Shown piece after piece: positions 9,540 through 18,731 of a stretch of DNA of 36,709 nt (positions are counted from its first letter, which is position 1; every line of letters starts with the position of its first letter). A model generated the notes under the pieces. The model ran no database searches. It was not told the DNA's origin and saw nothing but the letters and a program-made list of their open reading frames with translations. The position numbers and the translations under genes were made by a program. Origin of the DNA: Pseudomonadota bacterium. Lineage in GTDB: Bacteria > Pseudomonadota > Gammaproteobacteria > Steroidobacterales > Steroidobacteraceae. The stretch lies in assembly GCA_021822385.1 (NCBI GenBank), contig JAKARC010000025.1, positions 1-36,709 on the forward strand, read 5' to 3'.

Positions 9540-11624
9540 CTACTTGCCGCTACGCAGCTCCTTCACCAGAGCATTGGCGTGATAGACGTGCTGCAGCGCT
9601 GCCAGGATCACCGCGCTATCAACCGATACCGCCCGGTTGTTCGCATCATCGTACCAGAAGGCTCCGCCGAGCGACGGCGGGTTGCCGTCGAAGACCAGTC
9701 CGACGAGTCGGCCGGCGCGGTTGATCACCGGACTGCCAGAATTACCGCCGACGATATCGTTGCTTGAAACCAGATTCATCGGCGTGTCGGGATTGATGCG
9801 GTGCCGCGCCGCCAACCAGCGCGGACTCAACTTCAACGGGTTGTAACCGCGTGCATGGGCATAAAGACCGGCCACCGTCGTGAACGGGGGCACCGGCTTG
9901 CCATCCCTCAGCCAACCCTTGACCACTCCGTACGAGACCCGTTCGGTGAACGTCGCATCAGGCGCGAAACGCGTTCCATACACAGCGAACCGCAACCGAG
10001 CGATCTTCGCTGTGTTCGCCTCGATTGGCGCGATCACCTCATCTTCGTGCTGCCGGTAGAGCCGCAGATAGAACGGCAGCACCTTCCGTGCCAGAACAAT
10101 CATCGGATCTGTCGAGGTCGCGACTGCCCGTTCGCCCCCCTGCCACAGCGTCCGGCGGAATGCAACGCTCGCAAGTCGAGTGCCCTCGACAGCGTGCAGC
10201 GCTACCTCACGCGGCGAGTGATGCGCGAAAAGAGCGGCACAAATGGGCGCATCCGTTCCGAGCAGATCGCGCGTCATGGTCAGGGTCGAGACAAGCTCAA
10301 GCTTGTCGAGACTTGGATGCACCGGCGCCCGTGAGAGGATCTGCTGCTCGAGTAGCGGTAGATTCGCAGCGCGGAATGCACTCATGCGCTTGGCATCGGG
10401 GAGCGTCCGTTCATGCGCGCCAAGGACCAGGTCGAACGCGATATTGAACAATCGCGCACTGAAATAGCGCGCATCCAGGATCATTGTATCAGGCAGAAGC
10501 ATCGCTGCGTTGCGTCGCTCTGCCATCGCGATCGCTTTCCACGCTCCTCCGTACTCGCGGCGCCAGCGCGGATTGGCTGCCACCTTGGCGCGCAACAGCG
10601 CCTGCGCGCGCACCTTGCGGGCGAACTGTCGTGCATTGTGCAGCGCCGCAAGCTGCCCATCGATCGACTTGATGTCGTTGTCGATGAAGAAAAGCGTGCC
10701 GGCGGCGATGGCCGCATTGTGGGCATTAGCGGCGGAAAACGCCTCGAGCAGACCTTGCTGATGCGCGAGCAGCTGCAACAGCAGTGGGAATACCGGATAA
10801 CGCAGCGCCCGCAACTCGGCCACTGTGTCACCACGTTCGGTGGATCCGGGATTACCCGAAGTGAACACCAGTTCACCCGCACGCGGTCCGCGGCTTGAGA
10901 GACGGAAGTACTGCGGCGTATGCGCCGGTTTGCCATGCGTATATACGCGCAATATGCTGATGTCGAAGTCATAGCGCGGATAGTTGAAATTATCCGGATA
11001 GCCGCCGAAGAACGATGTCGCCTGGCTCGGTACGAACACCAGTCGCACGTCCTGGTAGCGGCGGTACTTGTACAGCCAGTCCTGGCCACCGTGATACAGA
11101 CGCACCACCTCACAGCGCCATTTGCGCGCATGGCCGGCGACGCATGTGGTTTCGAGGCGATTTGAGATCGCTCGCATCGCCGCCGCGTACGCGGCCCCGC
11201 TCTTGCCGCGTGTCGCTCCATCGACCGCCGCTGTCACGTTCCGCATCGATACGAGCTGCTCGATCTCCATGGACGGGCACCTCGGCTCCTGCCTGCGCGT
11301 TGCCGCATAGAAGTAATGCGCCATGAGATTCTCGCCCGGACGCGACAGACCCTCTAGACATCCGACCGCACAATGGTGGTTGCTCAGCACTAATCCATGT
11401 GGCGATACAAACGATCCGGAACACCCTCCCGCGAGCCGCACCGACGCAAGCTGCACGTGCCGAATCCAGCGTGCAGTCGGCGTGAAGTGAAAGCGCCGCT
11501 GCAGTGCAGCGACCGGCAGGTTCGACAGTGGCCACATTCCCTCCGCGGCGCGTGCCTTTGGCATCATCGGCAGCATGAACAGCAGGAAAACGGCGAGCAT
11601 CCCTAGAGCGGCTTTATTTTTCAT
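9540..11624 (-). CDS. S46-family dipeptidyl-peptidase (DPP7/DPP11 type)
   Basis: Periplasmic serine peptidase of the S46 family, which removes dipeptides from peptide N-termini. The chosen ATG at 11624 (694 residues) has a GGGGAAGG site just upstream and gives a normal signal peptide (MKNKAALGMLAVFLLFMLPM to KARAAEG); an ATG 48 nt further upstream lacks these signals. Chymotrypsin-like catalytic residues are visible: His in VLSNHHCAVGCLEG, Asp in NYPRYDFDIS, Ser in DIVGGNSGSPV. Family hallmarks GGCSGSFVSP, GGYPDNFNYPRYDFD and ARRHRINPDTP-like spacing are present. The specificity position in the FDxN motif is Gly (VFDGNPP), as in DPP7-type enzymes that prefer hydrophobic P1 residues, whereas acidic-specific DPP11 has Arg; this is inference from family knowledge. 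It stands alone, divergent from the pilus operon. Confidence 0.93.
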   Translation of the reverse strand: MKNKAALGMLAVFLLFMLPMMPKARAAEGMWPLSNLPVAALQRRFHFTPTARWIRHVQLASVRLAGGCSGSFVSPHGLVLSNHHCAVGCLEGLSRPGENLMAHYFYAATRRQEPRCPSMEIEQLVSMRNVTAAVDGATRGKSGAAYAAAMRAISNRLETTCVAGHARKWRCEVVRLYHGGQDWLYKYRRYQDVRLVFVPSQATSFFGGYPDNFNYPRYDFDISILRVYTHGKPAHTPQYFRLSSRGPRAGELVFTSGNPGSTERGDTVAELRALRYPVFPLLLQLLAHQQGLLEAFSAANAHNAAIAAGTLFFIDNDIKSIDGQLAALHNARQFARKVRAQALLRAKVAANPRWRREYGGAWKAIAMAERRNAAMLLPDTMILDARYFSARLFNIAFDLVLGAHERTLPDAKRMSAFRAANLPLLEQQILSRAPVHPSLDKLELVSTLTMTRDLLGTDAPICAALFAHHSPREVALHAVEGTRLASVAFRRTLWQGGERAVATSTDPMIVLARKVLPFYLRLYRQHEDEVIAPIEANTAKIARLRFAVYGTRFAPDATFTERVSYGVVKGWLRDGKPVPPFTTVAGLYAHARGYNPLKLSPRWLAARHRINPDTPMNLVSSNDIVGGNSGSPVINRAGRLVGLVFDGNPPSLGGAFWYDDANNRAVSVDSAVILAALQHVYHANALVKELRSGK

Positions 11625-11985
11625 AACCTTCCCCAGATTCGGCTTGCGCGAGCACCCCACCTGGCGGGGCACATCGAGCGTGATGCGACGAGCATAATCG
11701 CCCCGTCATGCCTTTGAAAGCCCGCGTCCCGAGGGCACCCGAAGATACGTATATTTATCAAAGTGTTACGCGCCGAACGCTGTGCCACCGCGCTGCGGCC
11801 GCCGCGCAGCGACTGCGCCGGCACGGCGTCGCGTCGGCACGTGCGCATGCGTTTTTGTGACGCACGTCGCAACCGTGTTGGATTGACCGTTTGTCGGTCG
11901 CGCGAAACCGCTGGTCGGAACACGGACAGCCGGTCGATCAGTGCAGGTACAGTAGCGCCACCTTAAGCTCTCGCGACATTCGTCC
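11625..11985. other. Divergent promoter region between peptidase and pilus genes
   Basis: About 360 nt between the minus-strand S46 peptidase and the plus-strand pilus operon, so both promoters should lie here. An AT-rich tract at 11743-11763 (ATACGTATATTTATCAAAG) is the most promoter-like element. I cannot assign confident -35/-10 boxes for either gene, nor a sigma-54 -24/-12 pair. No small gene is seen. Confidence 0.4.
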
Positions 11986-12594
11986 GTGCATCATCGGCTC
12001 CCAACAGATGCTCCAGAGCACAACCGCAAGCGCACTCGCTTCCGGCAACGGGGTGTGACGCTCGCGGAGTTGGTGATCGTGATGATGATCGTCGCCATCA
12101 TTACCGCCATTGGCGTGCCCATGTATCGGCATGTGACAACCGACAATCGCATGTCGGCAGAGGTGAACGCCCTCCTCGGCGACCTCGAGTATGCTCGCTC
12201 CGAAGCGGTACGCGAGGGCCGTACCATCACGGTCTGCGTCGCTGCCAGTACCACCGCGCCATATGCGTGCGCAGCGACCGGCACCGATACTTGGCAGAAC
12301 GGCTGGATCACCTTCGTCGATATCGATGACAACCAGACTATTCAAGGCTCCCAATATGTGCTGCGCGTACACGCGCCGTTTGCGAGCAGTGATACCTTCG
12401 AATCCGATTATGGTGTCAATTTCGTCTCGTTCAATCGCTATGGATTCGCGTACACAGGCGAGGCGAATGTGACCCTGACGTTGAAAAATTCGACTGACAA
12501 CGCCGTGTTTACCCGCTGCCTCTTGCTCAGCCAGTCCGGCATGATGACGACCGCTCTGCATATCACCGATCCAGGCGAGTGTCCGGGAACCTGA
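11986..12594 (+). CDS. fimT: Type IV pilus minor pseudopilin FimT/GspH
   Basis: A 202-residue prepilin, first gene of the minor pilin operon. After a basic leader of 23 residues comes the prepilin peptidase site RQRG/VTLAE, with Glu at mature position 5, followed by a hydrophobic helix (LVIVMMIVAIITAIGVPMY). The region DLEYARSEAVREGRTITVCVA is the FimT/GspH signature; the C-terminal half carries two pairs of cysteines that could form disulfides. The start codon is GTG at 11986. The stop codon overlaps the pilV start (TGATG). Minor pilins of this set form the pilus tip complex that primes assembly with PilY1. Confidence 0.88.
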   Translation: MHHRLPTDAPEHNRKRTRFRQRGVTLAELVIVMMIVAIITAIGVPMYRHVTTDNRMSAEVNALLGDLEYARSEAVREGRTITVCVAASTTAPYACAATGTDTWQNGWITFVDIDDNQTIQGSQYVLRVHAPFASSDTFESDYGVNFVSFNRYGFAYTGEANVTLTLKNSTDNAVFTRCLLLSQSGMMTTALHITDPGECPGT

Positions 12595-13199
12595 TGCATA
12601 TGTCCCCACACACTCATCGTGCGCGTGGCTTCAGTCTGGTCGAGGTGCTGGTTGCGCTGATCATCATTTCGGTCGGTCTGCTCGGAATTGCCAAAATGCA
12701 GGCACTGCTGCTCGCCGGAACCGGGGTATCGCGCCTGCGCACCCTGGTGGCACTGGAAGCCTCGAGTCTTGCCGCATCCATGCATGCCAATGCCGATTAC
12801 TGGGCGGTGACGCCAGCGTCGCTCGCGGGCGACCTCACGGTGACGATAAATCCGAGCAATCCCACCCCGGTGACCTCCAGCGGTGACAGCAATCTTGCCG
12901 CTGGCATCTCGGCAGCACTCGCCAATCCGCAACTCTGCCAGCTCGGCAGCGGCGCCGTGCCGTGTACCGCCCCCGAAATGGCGGGCTATCAGCTGGTGCA
13001 GTGGGAACAAGCGATGGCGAACGTGCTGAACACCGCGACCACCAATATCGTGTGCACACCGGTGAATAACGGCGTCACCGAGATCTCAGTGTGCACGATC
13101 ACGGTGTCCTGGATGGAAAACACGGTAAATGCCAATCAGGAAGAAGGCAACAACACGGCCTTCGAGAACGAAAGCTATGAACTGGTGGTGGACCCATGA
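12594..13199 (+). CDS. pilV: Type IV pilus minor pilin PilV
   Basis: A 201-residue minor pilin. The start at 12594 overlaps the fimT stop in TGATG, suggesting translational coupling; a further ATG two codons on (12600) is also possible. The prepilin site is RARG/FSLVE with Glu at mature position 5, then VLVALIIISVGLLGIAKMQ, the typical PilV helix. The segment ALEASSLAASMHANADYWAV matches the PilV pattern of small residues before the globular domain. It overlaps pilW by an ATGA at its 3' end. Confidence 0.9.
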   Translation: MHMSPHTHRARGFSLVEVLVALIIISVGLLGIAKMQALLLAGTGVSRLRTLVALEASSLAASMHANADYWAVTPASLAGDLTVTINPSNPTPVTSSGDSNLAAGISAALANPQLCQLGSGAVPCTAPEMAGYQLVQWEQAMANVLNTATTNIVCTPVNNGVTEISVCTITVSWMENTVNANQEEGNNTAFENESYELVVDP

Positions 13200-14008
13200 G
13201 CCCTCGTCCATCGCTACCAACCGGTTCAAGCCGTGTGCGGGGCTATTCGCTGATCGAGCTCATGATCGCAATTGTGATCGCCCTGTTCCTGATCGCCGGG
13301 GTGATCACCATCGAGCAGAGTGTGCACAATTCCTATGCCGATCGGAATGGCGTGGCGCAGCTTGAAAACGACGAACGGTTCACGATGACGATGCTGGGGG
13401 AAATCACCCAGTCGGCAGGCTACTATCCGGACCCGGCCGTCGTGTCTCAGGTCACGGCCCTGCCGGCCGCCACCGCGACCGCGCCGAACGGTGATGCGCT
13501 TGCATTCGCCTCCGGACAGGCACTCGATGGTATTGCCGGTAGCACCGTGATCAACGGTACAACCTACCCGAGCGACACGCTTGCCGTGCGCTTCATGACC
13601 GCGAGCGGTGACGGCATCCCCCTTTGCGACGGCACGTCGAACAACACCGGCAGCAATACCGTTTATACGAACTACTTCTACGTCGGCGCGGATAACGGTA
13701 CGAATTACCTATATTGCGCTTTGGAGATCGGCAACCAGTGGTCCGCGACGAGTCCCGTGCCGCTCGTTGAGAACGTCGAGGCCATGCAAATCTCCTATGG
13801 CCTGCACACCACCGCCAACGCAAATCCCGGCGACTACTCCGTCGACACATACGTTCCAGCGGCGCAGATGACCGCCCAGGACTGGAACGAAGTCACCGCG
13901 GTGAGCATTACCGTCACCTTCAAAAATCCCCTGCAGGCCGAGGCTGGCCAGAATGCAGCGACCTTCACCAAAGTCATTGCACTGATGAGCCGCACCGGAG
14001 GTACCTAG
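13196..14008 (+). CDS. pilW: Type IV pilus minor pilin PilW
   Basis: A 270-residue minor pilin joined to pilV by an ATGA overlap. The prepilin site is RVRG/YSLIE with Glu5 and the helix LMIAIVIALFLIAGVITIEQ. The segment NDERFTMTMLGEITQSAGYY is the PilW signature (ENxRFAM..L...I..AGY). The C-terminal part EVTAVSITVTFKNPL is also family-like. PilW acts with FimT, PilV, PilX and PilE in the priming complex at the pilus tip. The end carries the GGAGG that serves as ribosome binding site for pilX. Confidence 0.9.
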   Translation: MSPRPSLPTGSSRVRGYSLIELMIAIVIALFLIAGVITIEQSVHNSYADRNGVAQLENDERFTMTMLGEITQSAGYYPDPAVVSQVTALPAATATAPNGDALAFASGQALDGIAGSTVINGTTYPSDTLAVRFMTASGDGIPLCDGTSNNTGSNTVYTNYFYVGADNGTNYLYCALEIGNQWSATSPVPLVENVEAMQISYGLHTTANANPGDYSVDTYVPAAQMTAQDWNEVTAVSITVTFKNPLQAEAGQNAATFTKVIALMSRTGGT

Positions 14009-14010
14009 AC

Positions 14011-14577
14011 ATGCCTGCTCCGACGCGCACTCGTACCGCACGGCATGACGGCATGGTGCTGATCACGACGCTGCTGCTGCTGCTCGTCATCACGATTCTC
14101 GCCCTCGCGATGTTTCGCGGCGTCGGCCTCGAGAACCGCATTGCCGGCAACGTGCTTGACAAGCAGCGCGCGCTGCAAGCAGCCGACAGCGCCCAGGAGT
14201 ACGCCGAGCAATGGCTGTTCGACAACGTGACCACAATGCCCATGGTCAGCTGTGGAACACAGAACACGGCAAATACAACACCAGTAATCTGTTCGGAACC
14301 GCTCGGCGAGCCAACGCAGGTCACCACCGTCCCGTGGGTGAATGGCGGCGCATTCGACTATACGACCGACATTACGACCAGCACGGACGGCGGCCCGAAC
14401 ACCTTATATGGCTATCCGCAAGCGTACATCGGCTACCTGGGCGCCGATGCCACGATCCCCGGCGCTCAGGACTATGTCATCGACGCCTGGTCGTACGGCG
14501 GTTCGCAGGCGACTGTCGCCGTGGTGCAGGCCACGTATCAGATCCGTTATGCGGTCACATCCGCCAGTGGCCCATGA
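14011..14577 (+). CDS. pilX: Type IV pilus minor pilin PilX
   Basis: A 188-residue minor pilin. The N-terminus reads RHDG/MVLITTLLLLLVITIL, followed by FRGVGLENRIAGNVLDKQRA and LQAADSAQEYAEQWL, the characteristic PilX pattern. Mature position 5 is Thr, not Glu; lack of Glu5 is a normal feature of PilX/GspK-type tip pilins. A GGAGG lies about 9 nt before the ATG, and the gene begins 2 nt after pilW. It ends just before pilY1, in line with PilX and PilY1 working together at the tip. Confidence 0.87.
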   Translation: MPAPTRTRTARHDGMVLITTLLLLLVITILALAMFRGVGLENRIAGNVLDKQRALQAADSAQEYAEQWLFDNVTTMPMVSCGTQNTANTTPVICSEPLGEPTQVTTVPWVNGGAFDYTTDITTSTDGGPNTLYGYPQAYIGYLGADATIPGAQDYVIDAWSYGGSQATVAVVQATYQIRYAVTSASGP

Positions 14578-14594
14578 ACATTTGGAGGCGGCCC

Positions 14595-17500
14595 ATGAGC
14601 ATGCTCAGAGTTGACGGTAGAGTCCTGCTGGCGGCACTGCTCGCCACCGGACTCGTGTACACGATACCGACGTATGCGCAATCCACCGTGGCCACGGTAT
14701 CCAACCTGAAGGAGGATTTCACTGGGGCCACGACCGAGAATCCCTGGTACTACTTCAATGGTGCGTGCCTGACTGCCAGCACCGCAAGCGCCGCCGCCGC
14801 ACCGGGACCCGGCTCGCCACCCGGATGCGTGGCCATTCAGAACTCTTACTACAATCAGCCGCTCGTCGGCGGCTACAATGGCGTGCCGGGCGGCCAGGAG
14901 ACGCTGCCCGACCCGGTCGGCGAGGGCGCTCTGCGCTTCACCAACGGCTGCACGGACAGCAATTGCAGCACCGGCGGCTATAACGAGAATGGCGCCATCG
15001 TGTCGGCCGACACGTTCTCCACGAACGAAGGGCTCGACATCACTTTCAAAACCGTAACCTATCGCGGAAATTCCGGTGGCGCCGACGGCGATGGCGCCGA
15101 CGGCATGAGTTTCTTCTTGCTGAATGCGGCCGAATGGAGCCCGACCCAAGACCCGATCGGCGCCTTCGGCGGCAGTTTGGGTTACGACTGCTCGAACAGC
15201 AATAATCCGCATGATGGCATCATTGGAGCGTATCTCGGCCTCGGCATCGACGAATTTGGCAATTTCCTCAACGGCGTGACCAATACGCTCGGGGAAAACA
15301 GTCTTTATACCAGCGGCGACAACACCGCGACCGGGGGCGGTTATCAGCCGAACCGCATCGGCTTGCGCGGTGCAGGCAGCATTGCCTGGCCGTGGTTGAA
15401 TACCAATTATCCCAGCGACTATCCGGCCACGCTGTCGTACGCGGACCAGGAATATGCGGTACAGACTACCTGCGCGACCGGCTATGTCTGGAATTTCTCG
15501 AATCCCAATAGTCCGCAGGAGACCAGTACCGCGGTCGCCGACTACGCGGCGATTCCGAACGGGTACGCTGTACTGCCGACCTCGGGCCCAAATCGTGTCT
15601 TGATTGGCGATGAATACGCGAACGGCGGTTATTCGCGCCAGGACGCCACCCCGATCACCTATCGCATCAAGATCACCGACAATGGTCTGCTCAGCATGTG
15701 GTACAGCTATGACGGCGGATCGTGGATCGGTGTACTGCAGAATCAGAACATCACGGACTCAAATGGCGCCCTGCCCCCGTTGCTGCGTTTCGGCTTCGCC
15801 GGCTCAACCGGTGGCGACACGAATATCCACGAGCTGTTGTGCTTCCGGGCCCGACCGGTCACTCAGGCCGCCAGTTCCTCGGCCCTCAATCAGCAGGAGT
15901 CCTCCCGCGTCGAGAATGGGTCGCAGGTGTACCTCAGCTACTATGATCCATCGGACTGGACTGGCCGGCTCACGGCGAATGAACTCAGCACCGACAGCGC
16001 CGGCAACCTCGTCATCGCCGCGTACGCCAATTGGGATGCCTCCTGCGTGCTCACCGGAGTGGCAAGCGGCAGCACCTGCGCCTCAACAGGCCAAAACGGA
16101 CCGATCGCGGCGGAGTCGCCGAGCAGCCGCGTCATGCTCACCTGGAGCGGCACGGGCGGTATTCCCTTCGAATGGACGAGCCTCACCACGCAGGAGCAGG
16201 ATGCCCTCGATGCGGGCGACACGACGACCGTCGGCGAGGATCGGCTCGAGTATCTGCGCGGTGTGCGCAGCAATGAAATCAACAGTAATGGTGTCGGTCT
16301 GTTTCGTGATCGGGACGGGTTGCTCGGGGACATCGTCGATTCGAGTCCGGTCTGGGTCGGTCCACCTGCGATGATGAGCTTCAGCGCCTACCAGTCGCCG
16401 ATCACCTGGAAGAACGATCTGTATCCGAATACCGTCATGCCCGAGAATGCGGGAGAGAGCTACACTCAGTACGAGGCCGACGAGGCCACGCGCCTCAATG
16501 TCGTCTACGTCGGGGCGAACGACGGCTTCCTGCATGGTTTCGCGGCCGGCTCATATACTGCGAGTGGTACGTACGATAGCAGCACCAATACTGGTGAGGA
16601 GGTCCTCGCGTACATGCCACAGGGAGTGCTCGATGACATTCACAACGCCAGCAATCCCAATCTCGATTATTCCAATCCGCAATACGGCCACAATTTCTAC
16701 GTCGACGCCACCCCGGGCGTCGGCGATCTTTATTATGAGGGCAAGTGGCACACGTGGCTCGTGAGTGGTCTTGGTGCTGGCGGCGCTGAGATATTTGCCC
16801 TCGATGTCACGCATCCCTCGCAGTTCAGCGAGAGCAATGCCTCGAGTCTCGTCATCGGCGATTGGATGGCCTCGAACCTCACCTGCGTCAACGTCACCAA
16901 TTGCGGCACCGACCTTGGCGACACCTATGGCACGCCGGTGATCCGGCGGCTGAACGATGGTAATTGGGGCATCATTTTCGGCAACGGCATCGGCAGTGCC
17001 AGCGGAGATGCCGGCATCTATGTCATGGACGTCAACTCGAGCACCGGCGCGATATCGACGTACTATCTGTCGACCGGTCAGTCGGGGACCGGCGACGGCA
17101 TCGCCTATGTCACACCGGTTGACATGACAGGCGATCACATCGTCGATTATGTCTATGCCGGGGATCTAAAGGGGAATGTCTGGCGTTTCGACCTGACGAG
17201 TCAGTCGCCATCCAACTGGGCGGTAACCCCGGGACCGATTTTCACGACCCCCGCGGGCCAGCCGATCACGAGCGCCGTCCAACCGGCATTTGTGACCAAC
17301 CCGACCACGGATCAGACCCAGTTGATGCTGTTCTTCGGTACCGGGGAGAAATTTCCGCTCACGAACTCACATACCGCGAGCTACGCCAGCGGCACGCAGG
17401 CGTTCTACGGAATTTGGGATTGGAACATGGGCAGTTGGAATGCGCACGGTCTTACCCAATTCGCGAGCCTGACCCCTGCGACTGTCGCCGGTCTGATCAA

Positions 17501-18095
17501 CTCGAGCAGCGCCAATCCGACCCTGACCAGCAGCAACCTCGCGCAGCAGGCGATCAGTATCGGCGCAAATGGCGCGCGCACGATGGGCACGGCCACACCC
17601 ATCTGCTGGGCTGGCACGCTCGCCTGCGGCAGCAATGGCAATCAGTTCGGCTGGTATTTCGACTTTCCGGGCAGCAGTAGCGGCTACTCGCAAACGACAA
17701 ACGAGCAACTGATCTACAATCCCACGATCGTCAGCACCGCGGTCGTGTTCAATTCCACGCTGCCGGCGATCGACTCGCCGCTCGATTGCAATCCCGGCAC
17801 TGATTCCGGCTTCACCTACGCCGTGAACGCCGCGACCGGCGGACCGCTGCCGAATTTCTTTGCCGACAGCTCGACGACACTGAACAACGGCAATGTCTTC
17901 ACGGTCGCTTTTCAATCAGAAGCCACCGGCACGGATTCCGTCGTTACCACGGGTGCGACCAGCGGGTCCGGCAGCTCGAGCGCGGGCAATACCTATCTGA
18001 TATATCAGACCGTGAATGGGACCGCCGGCGCGCAGCAAATCATCGAACCGAACGACATCACCGGTGTACCGCAGACCTGGATCGAACTGCGCTAG
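14595..18095 (+). CDS. pilY1: Type IV pilus tip protein PilY1 with lectin-like N-terminus
   Basis: A 1166-residue secreted adhesin at the pilus tip. The start at 14595 has GGAGG at 14584-14588 and yields a signal peptide (VLLAALLATGLVYTIPTYAQ); an ATG at 14574 overlapping the pilX stop is an alternative. Residues about 30-420 resemble an L-type (legume-like) lectin: DGADGMSFFLLNAAEW, GAFGGSLGYDCS, GAYLGLGIDEFGNFLNG and LLRFGFAGSTGGDTNIHELL. This takes the place of the von Willebrand A domain of Pseudomonas PilY1. From about residue 430 the PilY/PilC domain begins (SYYDPSDWTGRLTANEL), with the beta-propeller from about 565 (GDIVDSSPVWVGPP, ANDGFLHGF, VYAGDLKGNVWRFDL). A calcium-loop-like DMTGDHIVD sits near residue 843. 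It controls pilus extension and adhesion in the family; the lectin part suggests glycan binding (inference). Confidence 0.9.
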   Translation: MSMLRVDGRVLLAALLATGLVYTIPTYAQSTVATVSNLKEDFTGATTENPWYYFNGACLTASTASAAAAPGPGSPPGCVAIQNSYYNQPLVGGYNGVPGGQETLPDPVGEGALRFTNGCTDSNCSTGGYNENGAIVSADTFSTNEGLDITFKTVTYRGNSGGADGDGADGMSFFLLNAAEWSPTQDPIGAFGGSLGYDCSNSNNPHDGIIGAYLGLGIDEFGNFLNGVTNTLGENSLYTSGDNTATGGGYQPNRIGLRGAGSIAWPWLNTNYPSDYPATLSYADQEYAVQTTCATGYVWNFSNPNSPQETSTAVADYAAIPNGYAVLPTSGPNRVLIGDEYANGGYSRQDATPITYRIKITDNGLLSMWYSYDGGSWIGVLQNQNITDSNGALPPLLRFGFAGSTGGDTNIHELLCFRARPVTQAASSSALNQQESSRVENGSQVYLSYYDPSDWTGRLTANELSTDSAGNLVIAAYANWDASCVLTGVASGSTCASTGQNGPIAAESPSSRVMLTWSGTGGIPFEWTSLTTQEQDALDAGDTTTVGEDRLEYLRGVRSNEINSNGVGLFRDRDGLLGDIVDSSPVWVGPPAMMSFSAYQSPITWKNDLYPNTVMPENAGESYTQYEADEATRLNVVYVGANDGFLHGFAAGSYTASGTYDSSTNTGEEVLAYMPQGVLDDIHNASNPNLDYSNPQYGHNFYVDATPGVGDLYYEGKWHTWLVSGLGAGGAEIFALDVTHPSQFSESNASSLVIGDWMASNLTCVNVTNCGTDLGDTYGTPVIRRLNDGNWGIIFGNGIGSASGDAGIYVMDVNSSTGAISTYYLSTGQSGTGDGIAYVTPVDMTGDHIVDYVYAGDLKGNVWRFDLTSQSPSNWAVTPGPIFTTPAGQPITSAVQPAFVTNPTTDQTQLMLFFGTGEKFPLTNSHTASYASGTQAFYGIWDWNMGSWNAHGLTQFASLTPATVAGLINSSSANPTLTSSNLAQQAISIGANGARTMGTATPICWAGTLACGSNGNQFGWYFDFPGSSSGYSQTTNEQLIYNPTIVSTAVVFNSTLPAIDSPLDCNPGTDSGFTYAVNAATGGPLPNFFADSSTTLNNGNVFTVAFQSEATGTDSVVTTGATSGSGSSSAGNTYLIYQTVNGTAGAQQIIEPNDITGVPQTWIELR

Positions 18096-18106
18096 GGTGA
18101 CCTGCC

Positions 18107-18583
18107 ATGACACGAAAACATGCCACAACCACGACGTCCGCAGCGCGGTGGACCGCCGGGTTCACTTTGATCGAGCTGATGATCACGCTCGTTGTGCTGG
18201 CGATCCTGGCGGTGATCGCGGTCCCCATATATGAGCACCAGGTCGAGGCGTCACGACGCACCGAGGCCCGCACCGCGTTGCTCGAACTTGCCGAGCGCGA
18301 AGAGCGCTACTATGCCACGAACAATGCGTACACGAGCGATCCGACCGATCTCGGCTACAACGCCGCATCATGGCCGGTGATCATCGGCGGCGGCTACTAC
18401 GAAATCGAAGCGCCGCAGATCACAGATGTGCCATCGCAACCACCGTACTTTCTCCTCACGGCGGTGGCAATCGGCAATCAGGCGCAGAACGATACCGACT
18501 GTGAGACCTTCACCGTCGACTCTATGGGCGTGGACGCCTCGTTGAACAACGCCAATCAAAACTCCACTGCCGAGTGCTGGTGA
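18107..18583 (+). CDS. pilE: Type IV pilus minor pilin PilE
   Basis: A 158-residue pilin closing the operon, 11 nt after pilY1. The prepilin site is WTAG/FTLIELMITLVVLAILA with Glu5. The segment YEHQVEASRRTEARTALLEL, then AEREERYYATNNAYTSDPTDLG, is the typical PilE-like minor pilin signature. A Cys pair near the C-terminus (TDCETF and AECW) forms the D-loop disulfide of pilins. The last position in the fimT-pilV-pilW-pilX-pilY1-pilE order matches the Pseudomonas-type cluster. Confidence 0.92.
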   Translation: MTRKHATTTTSAARWTAGFTLIELMITLVVLAILAVIAVPIYEHQVEASRRTEARTALLELAEREERYYATNNAYTSDPTDLGYNAASWPVIIGGGYYEIEAPQITDVPSQPPYFLLTAVAIGNQAQNDTDCETFTVDSMGVDASLNNANQNSTAECW

Positions 18584-18731
18584 GGCGCGCGGCGCACCCC
18601 GGGCAGGCATACTGCCGCTGTGGCCTTGAACCCTACCGCTCGCGACTGCATCATAGGCGGATTAGGCTGGGGCGCTCTGGGATCGAATCCATGCGCCCTG
18701 CGCCCGTTGTTGCGAATTTCACCCGGAGCAT

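Noticed and set aside
14211-14594. Upstream extension of the pilY1 frame
   Set aside because: It overlaps pilX out of frame. GGAGG and a signal peptide support the start at 14595.
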